In this document: piece by piece, positions 7,783 through 15,791 of the stretch
Numbering within the stretch: position 1 is the first letter of the stretch
Layout: each line of letters begins with the position of its first letter
From: Micromonospora alfalfae
GTDB taxonomy: Bacteria > Actinomycetota > Actinomycetes > Mycobacteriales > Micromonosporaceae
NCBI RefSeq assembly: GCF_022230925.1
Contig: NZ_JAKKFH010000022.1
Span: 1 to 64,000, forward strand
Direction: 5' to 3'
DNA length: 64,000 nucleotides
The notes under the pieces: model-generated
Seen by the model: the letters and a program-made list of their open reading frames with translations, nothing else
The model's database searches: none
Told to the model about the DNA's origin: nothing
Made by a program: the position numbers and the translations under genes

Positions 7783-9567
7783 GTGTTCGTCGTCGCGACG
7801 GCCGGGCACGTCGACCACGGCAAGTCGACACTGGTGCGGGCGTTGACCGGGATGGAACCCGACCGGTGGGCCGAGGAACGCCGCCGAGGGATGACCATCG
7901 ACCTGGGTTTCGCCTGGACGACGCTGCCGTCCGGCGGCACCGTCGCCTTCGTCGACGTACCCGGGCACGAGCGGTTCGTGCCAAACATGCTCGCCGGGGT
8001 CGGCCCGGTCCCGGCGGCACTGATCGTGGTGGCCGCCGACGAGGGCTGGATGCCGCAGTCCGCCGAGCACCTGGCCGCGCTCGACGCGCTCGGCGTCGCG
8101 TACGGCCTGCTGGCGGTGACCCGCGCGGACCTGGCCGATCCGGGGCCGGCGACGGCCCGTGCCCGCGCCGAGATCGCCGAGACCAGCCTCGGCGCGGTGC
8201 CGGCGGTGGCGGTCAGTGGTCTGACCGGCGCCGGCCTGCCGCAGCTGCGGGCGGCCCTGGACCGGCTCGCCACCCAACTGCCCGCGCCGGTGCTGGACGA
8301 CCCGGTCCGGCTGTGGGTGGACCGCAGCTTCACGGTGCGGGGCAGCGGCACCGTCGTCACCGGCACCCTCGGCGCCGGCCGGCTGCGGGTGGGCGACGAA
8401 CTGGAGCTGGCCGGCGCCGACGAACCGGTCCGCGTCCGTGGCCTGCACTCCCTCGGCGAGGCCCGACCGCAGGCGGCGGCGGTCGCCCGGGTGGCGGTCA
8501 ACCTGCGCGGTACGCCCCGCGACCGGCTCGGCCGGGGCGACGCGTTGCTCACCCCGGGCCGGTTTCACCACACCGACCTGGTCGACGTCCGGCTCGCCGG
8601 CGACGCGGCGGCCGACCTGCCGGCCACCCTCACCCTGCACGTCGGGTCGGCGGCGGTGCCGGTACGGGTGCGTCCGCTCGGCCCGGACACGGTCCGGCTG
8701 CGGCTGGCCCGCCCGTTGCCGTTGCTGGTGGGTGACAGGGCGCTGCTACGGGACCCGGGCCGCCACCACGTCAACGGCGGCGTGCGGGTGCTGGACGTGG
8801 CACCCCCACCGCTGGCCCGACGAGGTGCGGCCGCCGCCCGTGCCCAGGTCCTCGCCGAGTTGGACGGTCGACCCGACCTGGCGGGGGAGCTGCGTCGTCG
8901 CCGGCTGATCCGGGCCGGCACGTTGATCCGGATGGGGGTCGCGGTGCCCGCCGAGCCGGGGCGGGACCGGCCGGCGTTCGCCGAGCCGGTGGCCGGCGAC
9001 TGGCTGGCCGACCCCGCGCACTGGCGGTGGCTCGGCGAGCGGCTGACCGAGGAGGTCGCCCGGCACGCGCGGGAACACCCGTTGGAACCCGGGATGCCGG
9101 TGGATGCGCTGCGGCAGCGTCTTGCCCTGCCCGACCGGGTGCTGGTCGAGGCGCTGGTCCGGCCGCCGCTGCGGATCCACTCCGGCCGGGTCGGGGCGGC
9201 GAGCGTCGACGCGCTGCCCGCACCGGTGGCCCTGGCCGTGCAACGGGTCCGCGCCGAGTACGGCGACCGGCCGTTTCGCGCCCCCGAGGCGGACCGCCTC
9301 GTCGACCTCGGCCTGGGCCCCCGGGAGATCGGCGCCGCGGTGCGGGCCGGCGCCCTGCTGCGGTTGGCCGACAACGTGGTGCTGCTGCCCGACGCGCTCG
9401 ACGGCGCGGTGCGGGTGTTGGCCGGGTTGCCGCAGCCGTTCACCCTTTCCGCGGCCCGGCAGGCGTTGGACACCACCCGCCGGGTGGCGGTGCCCCTGCT
9501 GGAGCTGCTGGACCGGAGGGGCGCTACCCGCCGGCTGCCCGACGACGCACGCATCGTCGTCAGCTGA
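7783..9567 (+). CDS. selB: Selenocysteine-specific elongation factor SelB
   Basis: Carries Sec-tRNA-Sec to the ribosome and binds the SECIS hairpin. 594 aa from a GTG start with a GGAGGA site. The GTPase domain (about residues 1-165) has G1 GHVDHGKST, switch R-G-M-T-I-D-L-G, G3 DVPGHERF, and a G4 reading T-R-A-D rather than N-K-x-D (E. coli SelB also deviates, T-K-A-D). EF-Tu-like domains II and III follow (about 170-340). The C-terminal 220 residues are winged-helix repeats for SECIS binding. It forms a unit with selA and tRNA-Sec. selD, needed for selenophosphate, is not seen and must lie outside if the system works. Confidence 0.95.
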   Translation: MFVVATAGHVDHGKSTLVRALTGMEPDRWAEERRRGMTIDLGFAWTTLPSGGTVAFVDVPGHERFVPNMLAGVGPVPAALIVVAADEGWMPQSAEHLAALDALGVAYGLLAVTRADLADPGPATARARAEIAETSLGAVPAVAVSGLTGAGLPQLRAALDRLATQLPAPVLDDPVRLWVDRSFTVRGSGTVVTGTLGAGRLRVGDELELAGADEPVRVRGLHSLGEARPQAAAVARVAVNLRGTPRDRLGRGDALLTPGRFHHTDLVDVRLAGDAAADLPATLTLHVGSAAVPVRVRPLGPDTVRLRLARPLPLLVGDRALLRDPGRHHVNGGVRVLDVAPPPLARRGAAAARAQVLAELDGRPDLAGELRRRRLIRAGTLIRMGVAVPAEPGRDRPAFAEPVAGDWLADPAHWRWLGERLTEEVARHAREHPLEPGMPVDALRQRLALPDRVLVEALVRPPLRIHSGRVGAASVDALPAPVALAVQRVRAEYGDRPFRAPEADRLVDLGLGPREIGAAVRAGALLRLADNVVLLPDALDGAVRVLAGLPQPFTLSAARQALDTTRRVAVPLLELLDRRGATRRLPDDARIVVS

Positions 9568-9591
9568 GCGCCGCGACCTGACCGGCCGCTT

Positions 9592-10632
9592 TCAGTCCAG
9601 GTCGGACATGTCCAGCACGAAGCGGTAGCGGACGTCGTTTCGCCGGAGGCGGTCGAATGCCGTGCCCACCTGCGCCGACGCGAGTACCTCGATGTCGGCG
9701 GCGACGCCGTGGTCGGCGCAGAACTGGAGCATCTCAGCTGTCGAGCGGCGGCCACCGCTCCCGGCGGAGCTGAGTTTCTTGCGGCCGACGAGCAGGTCGG
9801 TGGTCTCGACGGTCACCGGACCCAGGTATCCGAGCAGGCTGAGGGTGCCGTCCATCGCCACCAGCTTCAGATACGGGGCGAGGTCGTGCGGTGCGGAGAT
9901 GGTGTCGATGACGAGGTCGAAGGTGTCGCGGGCCGCAGCCATCTGCTGGGGATCGGTGGAGTCGACGAAGTCGTGTGCGCCGAGCCGGCGGGCGTCGTCC
10001 CGCTTGTCCTGGGTACGGCTGATCACGGTCGTGGTGGCGCCGAGTGCCACGGCCATCTTGACCGCGAGGTGGCCCAAGCCGCCGAGCCCGGCCACGGCGA
10101 CGCGGCTGCCTGGGCCGACGCGATGGGAACGCAGGGGCTCCCAGACGGTGACGCCGGCGCACAGCAGCGGGGCGGCTGCGGCCGGGTCGAGGCCGGCGGG
10201 GAGCGGGTGGGCGAACGTGTTCCGCACGACGTATTCGCGGGAGAAGCCACCCACTGTCGTCGAGCCGTCCTGCCGATCCGTGCCGCCGTAGGTCAGAGTG
10301 GGGAAGGAGTGGCAGAAGTTCTCCTGTCCGGCCGCGCACATGGCGCAGTCACCGCAGGAGTCGACGATGTTGCCCACCGCGACGCTGTCGCCGATCGAGA
10401 AGCTGGTCACCTCGGGGCCGGTGCCGGTCACCACGCCGGTGAATTCGTGCCCCGGCACCAGGGGCGCGTCGGTGTGCTGGTCGTAGTCCTGCAGGGCGTG
10501 CAGGTCGCTGTGGCAGACCCCGCAGTAGTCGACCCGTACCGCGATGTCGTCGGGGCGTAGGTCACGGCGTTCGATCGGAGTACGGCGTAGCGCCGTCGGG
10601 CCGGTCGCTCGCCAGCCAATGGTCCTTCGCAT
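9592..10632 (-). CDS. Zinc-dependent alcohol dehydrogenase (CAD/YahK type)
   Basis: NAD(P)-dependent medium-chain dehydrogenase acting on an aldehyde or alcohol. 346 aa. Catalytic zinc ligands sit in C-G-V-C-H-S-D-L-H and G-H-E-F, and a four-cysteine structural zinc motif C-G-D-C-A-M-C-x7-C follows. The Rossmann signature reads G-L-G-G-L-G-H-L-A. The ATG at 10632 is preceded by GGAGGAG; the longer frame starts with a TTG inside that site and is rejected. Divergent from a TetR regulator, with a palindromic operator just upstream, so probably repressed by that protein. Resembles aldehyde-reducing YahK/YjgB enzymes; the physiological substrate is unknown. Confidence 0.88.
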   Translation of the reverse strand: MRRTIGWRATGPTALRRTPIERRDLRPDDIAVRVDYCGVCHSDLHALQDYDQHTDAPLVPGHEFTGVVTGTGPEVTSFSIGDSVAVGNIVDSCGDCAMCAAGQENFCHSFPTLTYGGTDRQDGSTTVGGFSREYVVRNTFAHPLPAGLDPAAAAPLLCAGVTVWEPLRSHRVGPGSRVAVAGLGGLGHLAVKMAVALGATTTVISRTQDKRDDARRLGAHDFVDSTDPQQMAAARDTFDLVIDTISAPHDLAPYLKLVAMDGTLSLLGYLGPVTVETTDLLVGRKKLSSAGSGGRRSTAEMLQFCADHGVAADIEVLASAQVGTAFDRLRRNDVRYRFVLDMSDLD

Positions 10633-10647
10633 GATCGACTCCTCCAA

Positions 10648-10665
10648 ACAGACTGTTCGGTCTGT
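10648..10665. promoter_or_regulatory. Probable TetR operator
   Basis: Perfect inverted repeat ACAGAC-TGTTCG-GTCTGT, two bases upstream of the ribosome binding site of the alcohol dehydrogenase and 64 bp from the divergent tetR start. Part of the motif (CGTTCTGTTTTG) recurs near 10706, beside tetR. Position and symmetry fit TetR binding that controls both genes. Confidence 0.6.
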
Positions 10666-10728
10666 CGCAGCTTAGGTCGGGCGGCGGGCCGAAGCAAACC
10701 AACCGTTCTGTTTTGTTATGGTGGGAGC

Positions 10729-11337
10729 ATGCCGGAGCAGCCCCTGACCTCGCGAGGCGCCGCGACCTACCAGCGCATCCTGGAGGCCGCCACCGAGGAG
10801 TTCGCCCAACACGGCATCGCCGGGGCACGCGTCGAGCGCATCGTGACGGCCGCCCGCACCAACAAGGCCCAGCTCTACGCCTACTTCGGGGACAAGGAAC
10901 GACTCTTCGACGCGATCTTCCTCAGCTCGCTGGAGCGCATCACCAACGTCGTGCCCATCGACGCCGACGATCTCGCGGACTGGGCCGTTCGCCTCTACGA
11001 CGAGTACCTGCGCCGTCCCGACCTCATCCGCCTCGCGACCTGGACGCGGCTGGAACGCCGGCCTGCCGGACACCTCGTCGAGACCCACCAGCACTACGAC
11101 GATCGCAAGCTCACGGCGATCGCCGAGGCCCAGGCCGCCGGGCGGATCCGCGGCGGTGACCCGTTCGACATCATGGCCCTGGTCATCGCGATGTCCATGG
11201 CCTGGTCACCCGTGAGCAACGTCTATGCGGCCAGCAGCCAGGAACCCGACGACGTGCATTCCCGACGCCGTGTTCTGCTTCGCGAGTGCGTCCAACGCGC
11301 CACAGTGCCGACGGACCCGGATCAACCCGACCGTTGA
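10729..11337 (+). CDS. TetR-family transcriptional regulator
   Basis: DNA-binding repressor, 202 aa. The N-terminal helix-turn-helix spans residues 15-60 (R-I-L-E-A-A-T-E-E-F-A-x-H-G, then Y-A-Y-F-G-D-K-E-x-L-F). The C-terminal ligand domain is Trp/Leu/Ala-rich and has the general TetR_C fold length. ATG start 97 bp from the divergent alcohol dehydrogenase; the intergenic inverted repeat at 10648-10665 is its likely operator. Effector unknown; an aldehyde or other reactive substrate of the neighbour enzyme is a guess. Confidence 0.85.
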   Translation: MPEQPLTSRGAATYQRILEAATEEFAQHGIAGARVERIVTAARTNKAQLYAYFGDKERLFDAIFLSSLERITNVVPIDADDLADWAVRLYDEYLRRPDLIRLATWTRLERRPAGHLVETHQHYDDRKLTAIAEAQAAGRIRGGDPFDIMALVIAMSMAWSPVSNVYAASSQEPDDVHSRRRVLLRECVQRATVPTDPDQPDR

Positions 11338-11392
11338 CCGCCGCGACCGATCCGGTGCTGGCACGTTTGCGCCGAGATGCGACGGTGGGCTG

Positions 11393-12133
11393 ATGGTCGA
11401 GGTGTCCCCGTCCCGGTCGCGACCGTTCGGTGGTCGGTGGCGCGTCGTCGTCTCGGTGGCGCTGCGGTGGGGGCTGCCGGTGCTGTGGGTGCTGTGGGCC
11501 GCTCTGGCGTGGTGGGTCGAGCCCCGCGAGTCGACCGAAGCCCAGCTCGATCGGGATCTCACGGCGGGCCGGGTGGTGACCTACCAACGGGCGAATGGCT
11601 GGGCTGACGACGACGCCTACTGGGGCAGCCGACCTGATCTGCGGCCCGCAGAGCAGGGCTGGATGATCGCGTGGACGCTGCCCAACGGTCAGACCCGGTA
11701 CGCCTCCGTCCAACCGCCCAACCCGCAGTCGTACCCCGATGGGCCGGACCGGTCGGCGCAGGCCGGGCCGGATGCGCGGCTGGCCGCCGTCGTCGGCCCG
11801 TGGCACGCCGGCGGCGACGTGGCGCGCCGGATCACGACCACCGCTGGGCTGCTCGCCGGTGTGTTGCCTCTGCTCTGGCTGGGCCGGTTGATCGGCGGAG
11901 CGCCACCGTTGGCCGGAACCCGATGGTTCTGGTTCTGGATCGGGCTGCTGCCCTTCGGTACGGGAGTGCTCGCCTGGACGTACCGGGAGCTCTGGCGGCC
12001 ACCGGCGGCACCGGTCCCCGACCGGGGCTCGGGCTGGCGTGGCGTCGGCTGGTTGATCCTCGCCGGGGTCGGGATTGGTCTGCTGGTGTCCGTTGCGCGA
12101 ATCATGTTCGGAACGACGGTGGTGCCGGGCTGA
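11393..12133 (+). CDS. Membrane protein of unknown function
   Basis: 246 aa from the ATG at 11393. A basic N-terminus is followed by a transmembrane helix (about residues 18-40), an extracytoplasmic-looking domain (about 40-140) rich in Trp, Pro and Asp, then three further helices (about 143-165, 178-200, 214-236). I do not recognise the family. The longer open frame would begin inside tetR and is unlikely. Transcribed away from tetR with a 55-bp gap. Confidence 0.6.
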   Translation: MVEVSPSRSRPFGGRWRVVVSVALRWGLPVLWVLWAALAWWVEPRESTEAQLDRDLTAGRVVTYQRANGWADDDAYWGSRPDLRPAEQGWMIAWTLPNGQTRYASVQPPNPQSYPDGPDRSAQAGPDARLAAVVGPWHAGGDVARRITTTAGLLAGVLPLLWLGRLIGGAPPLAGTRWFWFWIGLLPFGTGVLAWTYRELWRPPAAPVPDRGSGWRGVGWLILAGVGIGLLVSVARIMFGTTVVPG

Positions 12134-12191
12134 GCCGGCGATGCCCGGCCAACCGGCCCCGAGGTCGGCGACGGTCACCTACGGTGACGCC

Positions 12192-12389
12192 ATGGACCCT
12201 TCGGCGGTCTGGCGGGACCGGCAGCACAAGTGGCGGATCGAGGCGTACCGCGCGCCGGACCTGCGGTTCGCCATCTACGCCACAAACGGCCCCACCGAGT
12301 CGGTGCCGCTGTGGCTGTTCGGGATGTCGGCGCTGGCCCGGTGGCTGATGACCCACGCCATCTCGCTGGACGACCTGGAGGTCGACTGA
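12192..12389 (+). CDS. Small conserved-looking protein, unknown
   Basis: 65 aa from the ATG at 12192 (M-D-P-S-A-V-W-R-D). Sequence is a mix of charged and aromatic residues, with L-W-L-F-G and a C-terminal acidic D-D-L-E-V-D. An in-frame ATG at 12141 would give 82 aa, but the added residues look unlike protein. Coding is supported by a sensible amino-acid mix and by the terminator-like hairpin beginning at its stop codon. Function unknown. Confidence 0.5.
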   Translation: MDPSAVWRDRQHKWRIEAYRAPDLRFAIYATNGPTESVPLWLFGMSALARWLMTHAISLDDLEVD

Positions 12390-12430
12390 GCGGGGCGCGC
12401 CCGCAAACCGGGCCCGCGCGGTGCCCCGCT
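12389..12430 (+). terminator. Terminator-like hairpin
   Basis: AGCGGGGC (12389-12396) pairs with GCCCCGCT (12423-12430), with further GC pairing inside. It starts in the stop codon of the small ORF and ends before the CNNM-type gene. No T-run, as is usual in this high-GC DNA. Confidence 0.5.
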
Positions 12431-12468
12431 GCGGTTGAGTGACCTCAGGCGGCGGACGGGGGTACGCG

Positions 12469-13746
12469 ATGGGCGGTCAGCTCGGGCAGTTGGCGTTGGT
12501 GGCCGTGCTGGTGCTGGTCAACGCCGCGCTCTCCGGCAGTGAGATGGCGCTGGTGACCCTGCGGGAGGGGCAGTTGCGGCGGCTGGGCCGGCGCAGCAGT
12601 GCCGGCGACCGGTTGGTGCGGCTGTCCCGCGACCCGAACCGCTACCTGGCCACGATTCAGCTCGGCATCACCCTGGCGGGGTTCCTGGCCTCGGCGGCGG
12701 CCGCGGTGTCGTTGGCCTCTCCGCTGGTCGGTCCGTTGGGTTTCCTCGGCGGCGCGGCGCGTCCCGCCGCGGTGCTGCTGGTGACAGTGCTGCTGACGTT
12801 CGTCACGCTGGTGCTCGGGGAGTTGGCCCCGAAGCGGCTGGCCATGCAGCGGGCCGAGCGTTGGGCGCTGCTGAGCGCCGGCCCGTTGGATCTGCTGGCT
12901 CGGGTGTCCCGGCCGGCGGTGTGGCTGCTCAGCCGGGCCACCGACGCGGTCGTGCGGCTCGCCGGCGGTGACCCCCGGGCCAACCGGGAGGAGATGACCG
13001 AGGAGGAGCTGCGGGAGATGCTGGCCAGCCAGCGCGGCCTGTCGGCCCAGCAGCGGGAGATCCTGACCGGCGCGTTCGACATCGCTGGCCGGACGCTGCG
13101 GGAGATCCTGGTGGCCCGGCGGGAGGTCACCACGCTGCCGGCCGATCTGGCCGCCGACGAGGGGGTCCGGCGGCTCGCCGCCGCCGGGCGGTCCCGCGCT
13201 CCCGTCACCGGCCCCGGCGGCCTGGACGAGGTGCTCGGGGTGGTGCACATCCGCGACCTGGTGCGGGCCGGCACCGCCCCGGTGGGTGACCGGGTCCGGG
13301 CGCCGCTGCTGCTGCCGGTGACCCTGCCGGTCGCCGACGCTATGCGTCAGCTGCGGCAGGAGCATCAGCAACTGGCCCTGGTGGTCGACGAGCACGGGGG
13401 CATCGACGGCATGGTCACCATGGAGGACCTGCTGGCCGAGGTGGTCGGCGAGTTGTACGACGAGACCGACCGGGACGTGCGCGGGGTCGTCCGGGAACCG
13501 GACGGGTCGCTGCTGGTGCCCGGCGACTTCCCGCTGCACGACCTGCCCGATCTGGGGGTGCGGCTGAGCTTTCCGTTGTCCCGGGACTACACGACGGTGG
13601 CTGGTCTGGTGCTGGCCCGACTGCGGCACCTGCCGGACTCCGCGGGTGAGACGGTGCGGCTGCCCGGGCTGACCCTGCAGGTGGTGGAGGTCGCCGACCG
13701 GGCGGTGCGCCGGGTGCGGCTCTGCGGGTTCGTCACCGAGCGCTGA
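12469..13746 (+). CDS. CNNM/CorC (HlyC) family membrane protein
   Basis: Probable magnesium/cobalt transport-associated membrane protein, 425 aa. An N-terminal CNNM (DUF21) domain with three or four helices (residues 1-150, L-V-N-A-A-L-S-G-S-E-M-A-L) is followed by a cytosolic CBS pair (about 190-310, ending V-V-D-E-H-G-G-I-D-G-M-V-T) and a C-terminal CorC/HlyC domain (about 330-420). The first CBS motif is shortened compared with many family members. The ATG at 12469 begins just before the first helix; an in-frame GTG at 12439 lacks a better ribosome binding site. Confidence 0.87.
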   Translation: MGGQLGQLALVAVLVLVNAALSGSEMALVTLREGQLRRLGRRSSAGDRLVRLSRDPNRYLATIQLGITLAGFLASAAAAVSLASPLVGPLGFLGGAARPAAVLLVTVLLTFVTLVLGELAPKRLAMQRAERWALLSAGPLDLLARVSRPAVWLLSRATDAVVRLAGGDPRANREEMTEEELREMLASQRGLSAQQREILTGAFDIAGRTLREILVARREVTTLPADLAADEGVRRLAAAGRSRAPVTGPGGLDEVLGVVHIRDLVRAGTAPVGDRVRAPLLLPVTLPVADAMRQLRQEHQQLALVVDEHGGIDGMVTMEDLLAEVVGELYDETDRDVRGVVREPDGSLLVPGDFPLHDLPDLGVRLSFPLSRDYTTVAGLVLARLRHLPDSAGETVRLPGLTLQVVEVADRAVRRVRLCGFVTER

Positions 13747-13810
13747 GCAGTCACCCAGAAGGCTGACGAAAGGTCCAAATCGACAAGGCGGGGAACACGG
13801 TCCGCCTACG

Positions 13811-14005
13811 GTGCCAGGCGTGAAGGACCGAGGGTTACGTACGTTCGTCACGGTGCTGGCCGGCCTCGCGGTGATCTACTTCGGCAGCGCCGGCCGCAGC
13901 CCCGAGGAGGGCAGTGGCATCTCCGGCGGGGTGGTGGTCCTGGCGTTGCTCGCCGCGCTGCTGGTGTGGCACCTGACCCGCCCGGGGGACAAGACGGTCA
14001 AGTGA
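13811..14005 (+). CDS. Small membrane protein
   Basis: 64 aa with two hydrophobic segments (about residues 11-24 and 40-57) separated by a Gly/Ser/Glu-rich turn, and a basic tail. Start is uncertain: GTG 13811 or GTG 13820, the latter giving M-K-D-R-G-L-R. Family unknown. It follows the CNNM gene in the same direction by 64 bp and converges with the next gene. Confidence 0.5.
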   Translation: MPGVKDRGLRTFVTVLAGLAVIYFGSAGRSPEEGSGISGGVVVLALLAALLVWHLTRPGDKTVK

Positions 14006-14010
14006 GCGCC

Positions 14011-14661
14011 TCAGCGGGCGGCGACGCGGGCGACCTCACCGGCGGACTCCTCACCCAGCGCCACTCGTACCAGCGCTGACGCGAGCCGGCCGAAGTCCGG
14101 TTCGTCGACGAGGCCGGCGAGGCGGTCCGGGGACCCCGGCAAGCCCAGCCGCTTCGCCCCGGCCAGGGCCCGACGGTCGGCGTACGGGCGCACGTCCGAC
14201 CAGACCGTCTGCGCCTCGCGCAGGTAGATGTCAGCGCCGGTGGGGCCGATGCCGGGGAACTCGGTGAGCCGCCGCCGCAGCCCGGCCGGGTCGCCCTGGG
14301 CCTCCCGGTGCAGGCGTCGCAGGTCGCCGTGCCAACGCTCCAGGCACAGCCGGGCGCCGGTGCCGAGCATGGTGGCCGTCCGCTCGTCGTACCGGCGGTA
14401 GTGGCCCCGGCCCAGCGCGTCGACACGCTCCTGCCACCTGGCCGCCTCCATGGCCTGCGGGGTGCGGTACCCGGCGGCGAACAGCTCCCGCGCGGCGTCC
14501 ACCGCCACGCACGCGCGGATCCGGGTGCTCAGCAGCGTGGCCAGCACCAGCAACTGATACAGCGGCCCCGGCCGGTCGGAGAGCCGGATGCCGGCCTCCT
14601 CCGCGTACGTGCGGCCACGCCGGTCGAGCAGCACCCGCACCACACTTCGATCATTGCCCAC
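14011..14661 (-). CDS. Endonuclease III-like HhH DNA glycosylase family protein
   Basis: 216 aa, GTG start. Similar in layout to the HhH-GPD base-excision glycosylases: an N-terminal helical part with L-A-T-L-L-S-T-R-I (the family usually has L-S-A-Q), then the helix-hairpin-helix F-P-G-I-G-P-T-G-A-D-I-Y (about 135-146) and a following D-V-R-P-Y-A-D-R region holding a candidate catalytic Asp. The C-terminal 4Fe-4S cysteines of Nth are absent. Probably a distant glycosylase; activity unproven. A GGGTAACCC-type motif lies directly upstream (14668-14676). Confidence 0.7.
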   Translation of the reverse strand: MGNDRSVVRVLLDRRGRTYAEEAGIRLSDRPGPLYQLLVLATLLSTRIRACVAVDAARELFAAGYRTPQAMEAARWQERVDALGRGHYRRYDERTATMLGTGARLCLERWHGDLRRLHREAQGDPAGLRRRLTEFPGIGPTGADIYLREAQTVWSDVRPYADRRALAGAKRLGLPGSPDRLAGLVDEPDFGRLASALVRVALGEESAGEVARVAAR

Positions 14662-14794
14662 GCCGTCGGGTTACCCACTTGATGCCCCGCTAGCCGTCGC
14701 ACCGCCGACCGCTGCCGGAATGCCACCGGGGCAGGCGGGTATGCCGACCGTGGAGGCGGTCGATGCCGCCTGCCGTACCGGAGGGAGACACCCC

Positions 14795-14998
14795 GTGACG
14801 AACCCGCAGCAGCCAGAGTTGCGCCGCAACGCGCTGGGCGCGACCAGCCAGGACAACAAGGGCCCCGCCCCGGGCGGGCATCCGGGCAACCGTGGCACGT
14901 CGCGCGGCGACCAGGGTCGACCGGTGCCCAAGGGGCAGGTGTCGCCGTACGGCCCGGCCGGTGAGACGGTGGCCGAGGACGACAGCGACACCCGCTGA
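14795..14998 (+). CDS. Small hydrophilic disordered protein
   Basis: 67 aa, GTG start with a strong GGAGGGAG site nine bases upstream. Sequence is rich in Gly, Pro, Gln, Asn and Asp with no hydrophobic core. Proteins of this kind are common in Micromonospora-like genomes, but I cannot assign a role. It converges with the following minus-strand pair. Confidence 0.6.
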   Translation: MTNPQQPELRRNALGATSQDNKGPAPGGHPGNRGTSRGDQGRPVPKGQVSPYGPAGETVAEDDSDTR

Positions 14999-15006
14999 CC
15001 GATGGG

Positions 15007-15483
15007 CTAGCGACCGCGGGCTGGCGGCCGCCGCAACCTGTTCCAGGTGGCGGCGGCCGCCAGTCCGTACGCGAGGTGCGGGATGATGTCGGAGATCCAG
15101 TCGGAGCGCCGCCACGTACGCGGGTCGCTGATCCCGAGCACCGTGATCGACCCGTCGGTCATTGTCATCACGCCCGCGCCGAGCAGACCGGTGGCCACCG
15201 GCAACGGCTGACGTCGACCACCGGCGTAGAGCGCGAACCCGACGCCCGCGGCGACGCCCAGCCCGTAACCGATCAACGGCCCGAGGCCCGAGCGGCGGTT
15301 GGCCGCCCGGGCCCCGTTCCCCAGGTCCACGTGCGCGATCCCGGCCAGCCGGTCGACGGTCTCCTCGGGGACGTCGCTCTCCGGCCGTCCCCGTAGCGCC
15401 ATGTCGAGGTAGCTGACCACGTTCAGCGCTGTGCTGCCGACGGCGCCCGCGATCGCGCCGTCGGCCACGTCGACAGTCCTCAC
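15007..15483 (-). CDS. Membrane protein, unknown function
   Basis: 158 aa, GTG start overlapping the upstream gene's stop (GTGA), so the two are translated together. Three or four weakly hydrophobic helices are visible: A-I-A-G-A-V-G-S-T-A-L-N-V-V near residue 10, I-G-Y-G-L-G-V-A-A-G-V-G-F near 70, a Val/Ala/Gly helix near 95, and L-A-Y-G-L-A-A-A-A near 138. Small-residue-rich helices of this kind suggest a compact integral membrane protein. Family not recognised. Confidence 0.6.
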   Translation of the reverse strand: MRTVDVADGAIAGAVGSTALNVVSYLDMALRGRPESDVPEETVDRLAGIAHVDLGNGARAANRRSGLGPLIGYGLGVAAGVGFALYAGGRRQPLPVATGLLGAGVMTMTDGSITVLGISDPRTWRRSDWISDIIPHLAYGLAAAATWNRLRRPPARGR

Positions 15484-15692
15484 TTCGGGTCGCCCGGTTC
15501 GCGCTCGCTCTTCGGGCCGTACGTCCGCTCACCGCGCACCACGCCCCGTTGACCGCGATCCTCCTGGAGGATCCGGTTCGCGACCTGGTTGGCCTTGCCG
15601 TCGGGTACCCGACGCCCCGAGTCGTCAATCGCGTTGCGCAACCGCGCGCGCTGCTTGTCGTACGCGTTACTGCCCGGCCGTGGTCCTGGCAT
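15480..15692 (-). CDS. Small basic protein, unknown
   Basis: 70 aa from the ATG at 15692, preceded by GGAGG (the longer frame from 15719 is not needed). Very hydrophilic: Lys, Arg, Gln and Asp rich, with the patch N-A-I-D-D-S-G-R-R-V-P-D-G-K-A-N. Stop overlaps the start of the downstream membrane-protein gene. Likely a small cytosolic or nucleic-acid-binding protein; function unknown. Confidence 0.6.
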   Translation of the reverse strand: MPGPRPGSNAYDKQRARLRNAIDDSGRRVPDGKANQVANRILQEDRGQRGVVRGERTYGPKSEREPGDPK

Positions 15693-15791
15693 CTCTGCCT
15701 CCTTCGTCGGTCTGGGCACCTGGTGCTGCCCACCGTCCGCTGGGCGTACCGCGGCCGTCTACCCGTCTGGTGGCGGACCAACCCCTGGGCG

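Noticed and set aside
9568..9600. Terminator between selB and the alcohol dehydrogenase
   Set aside because: The dyad is too short and imperfect to support, only 24 bp between the stops.
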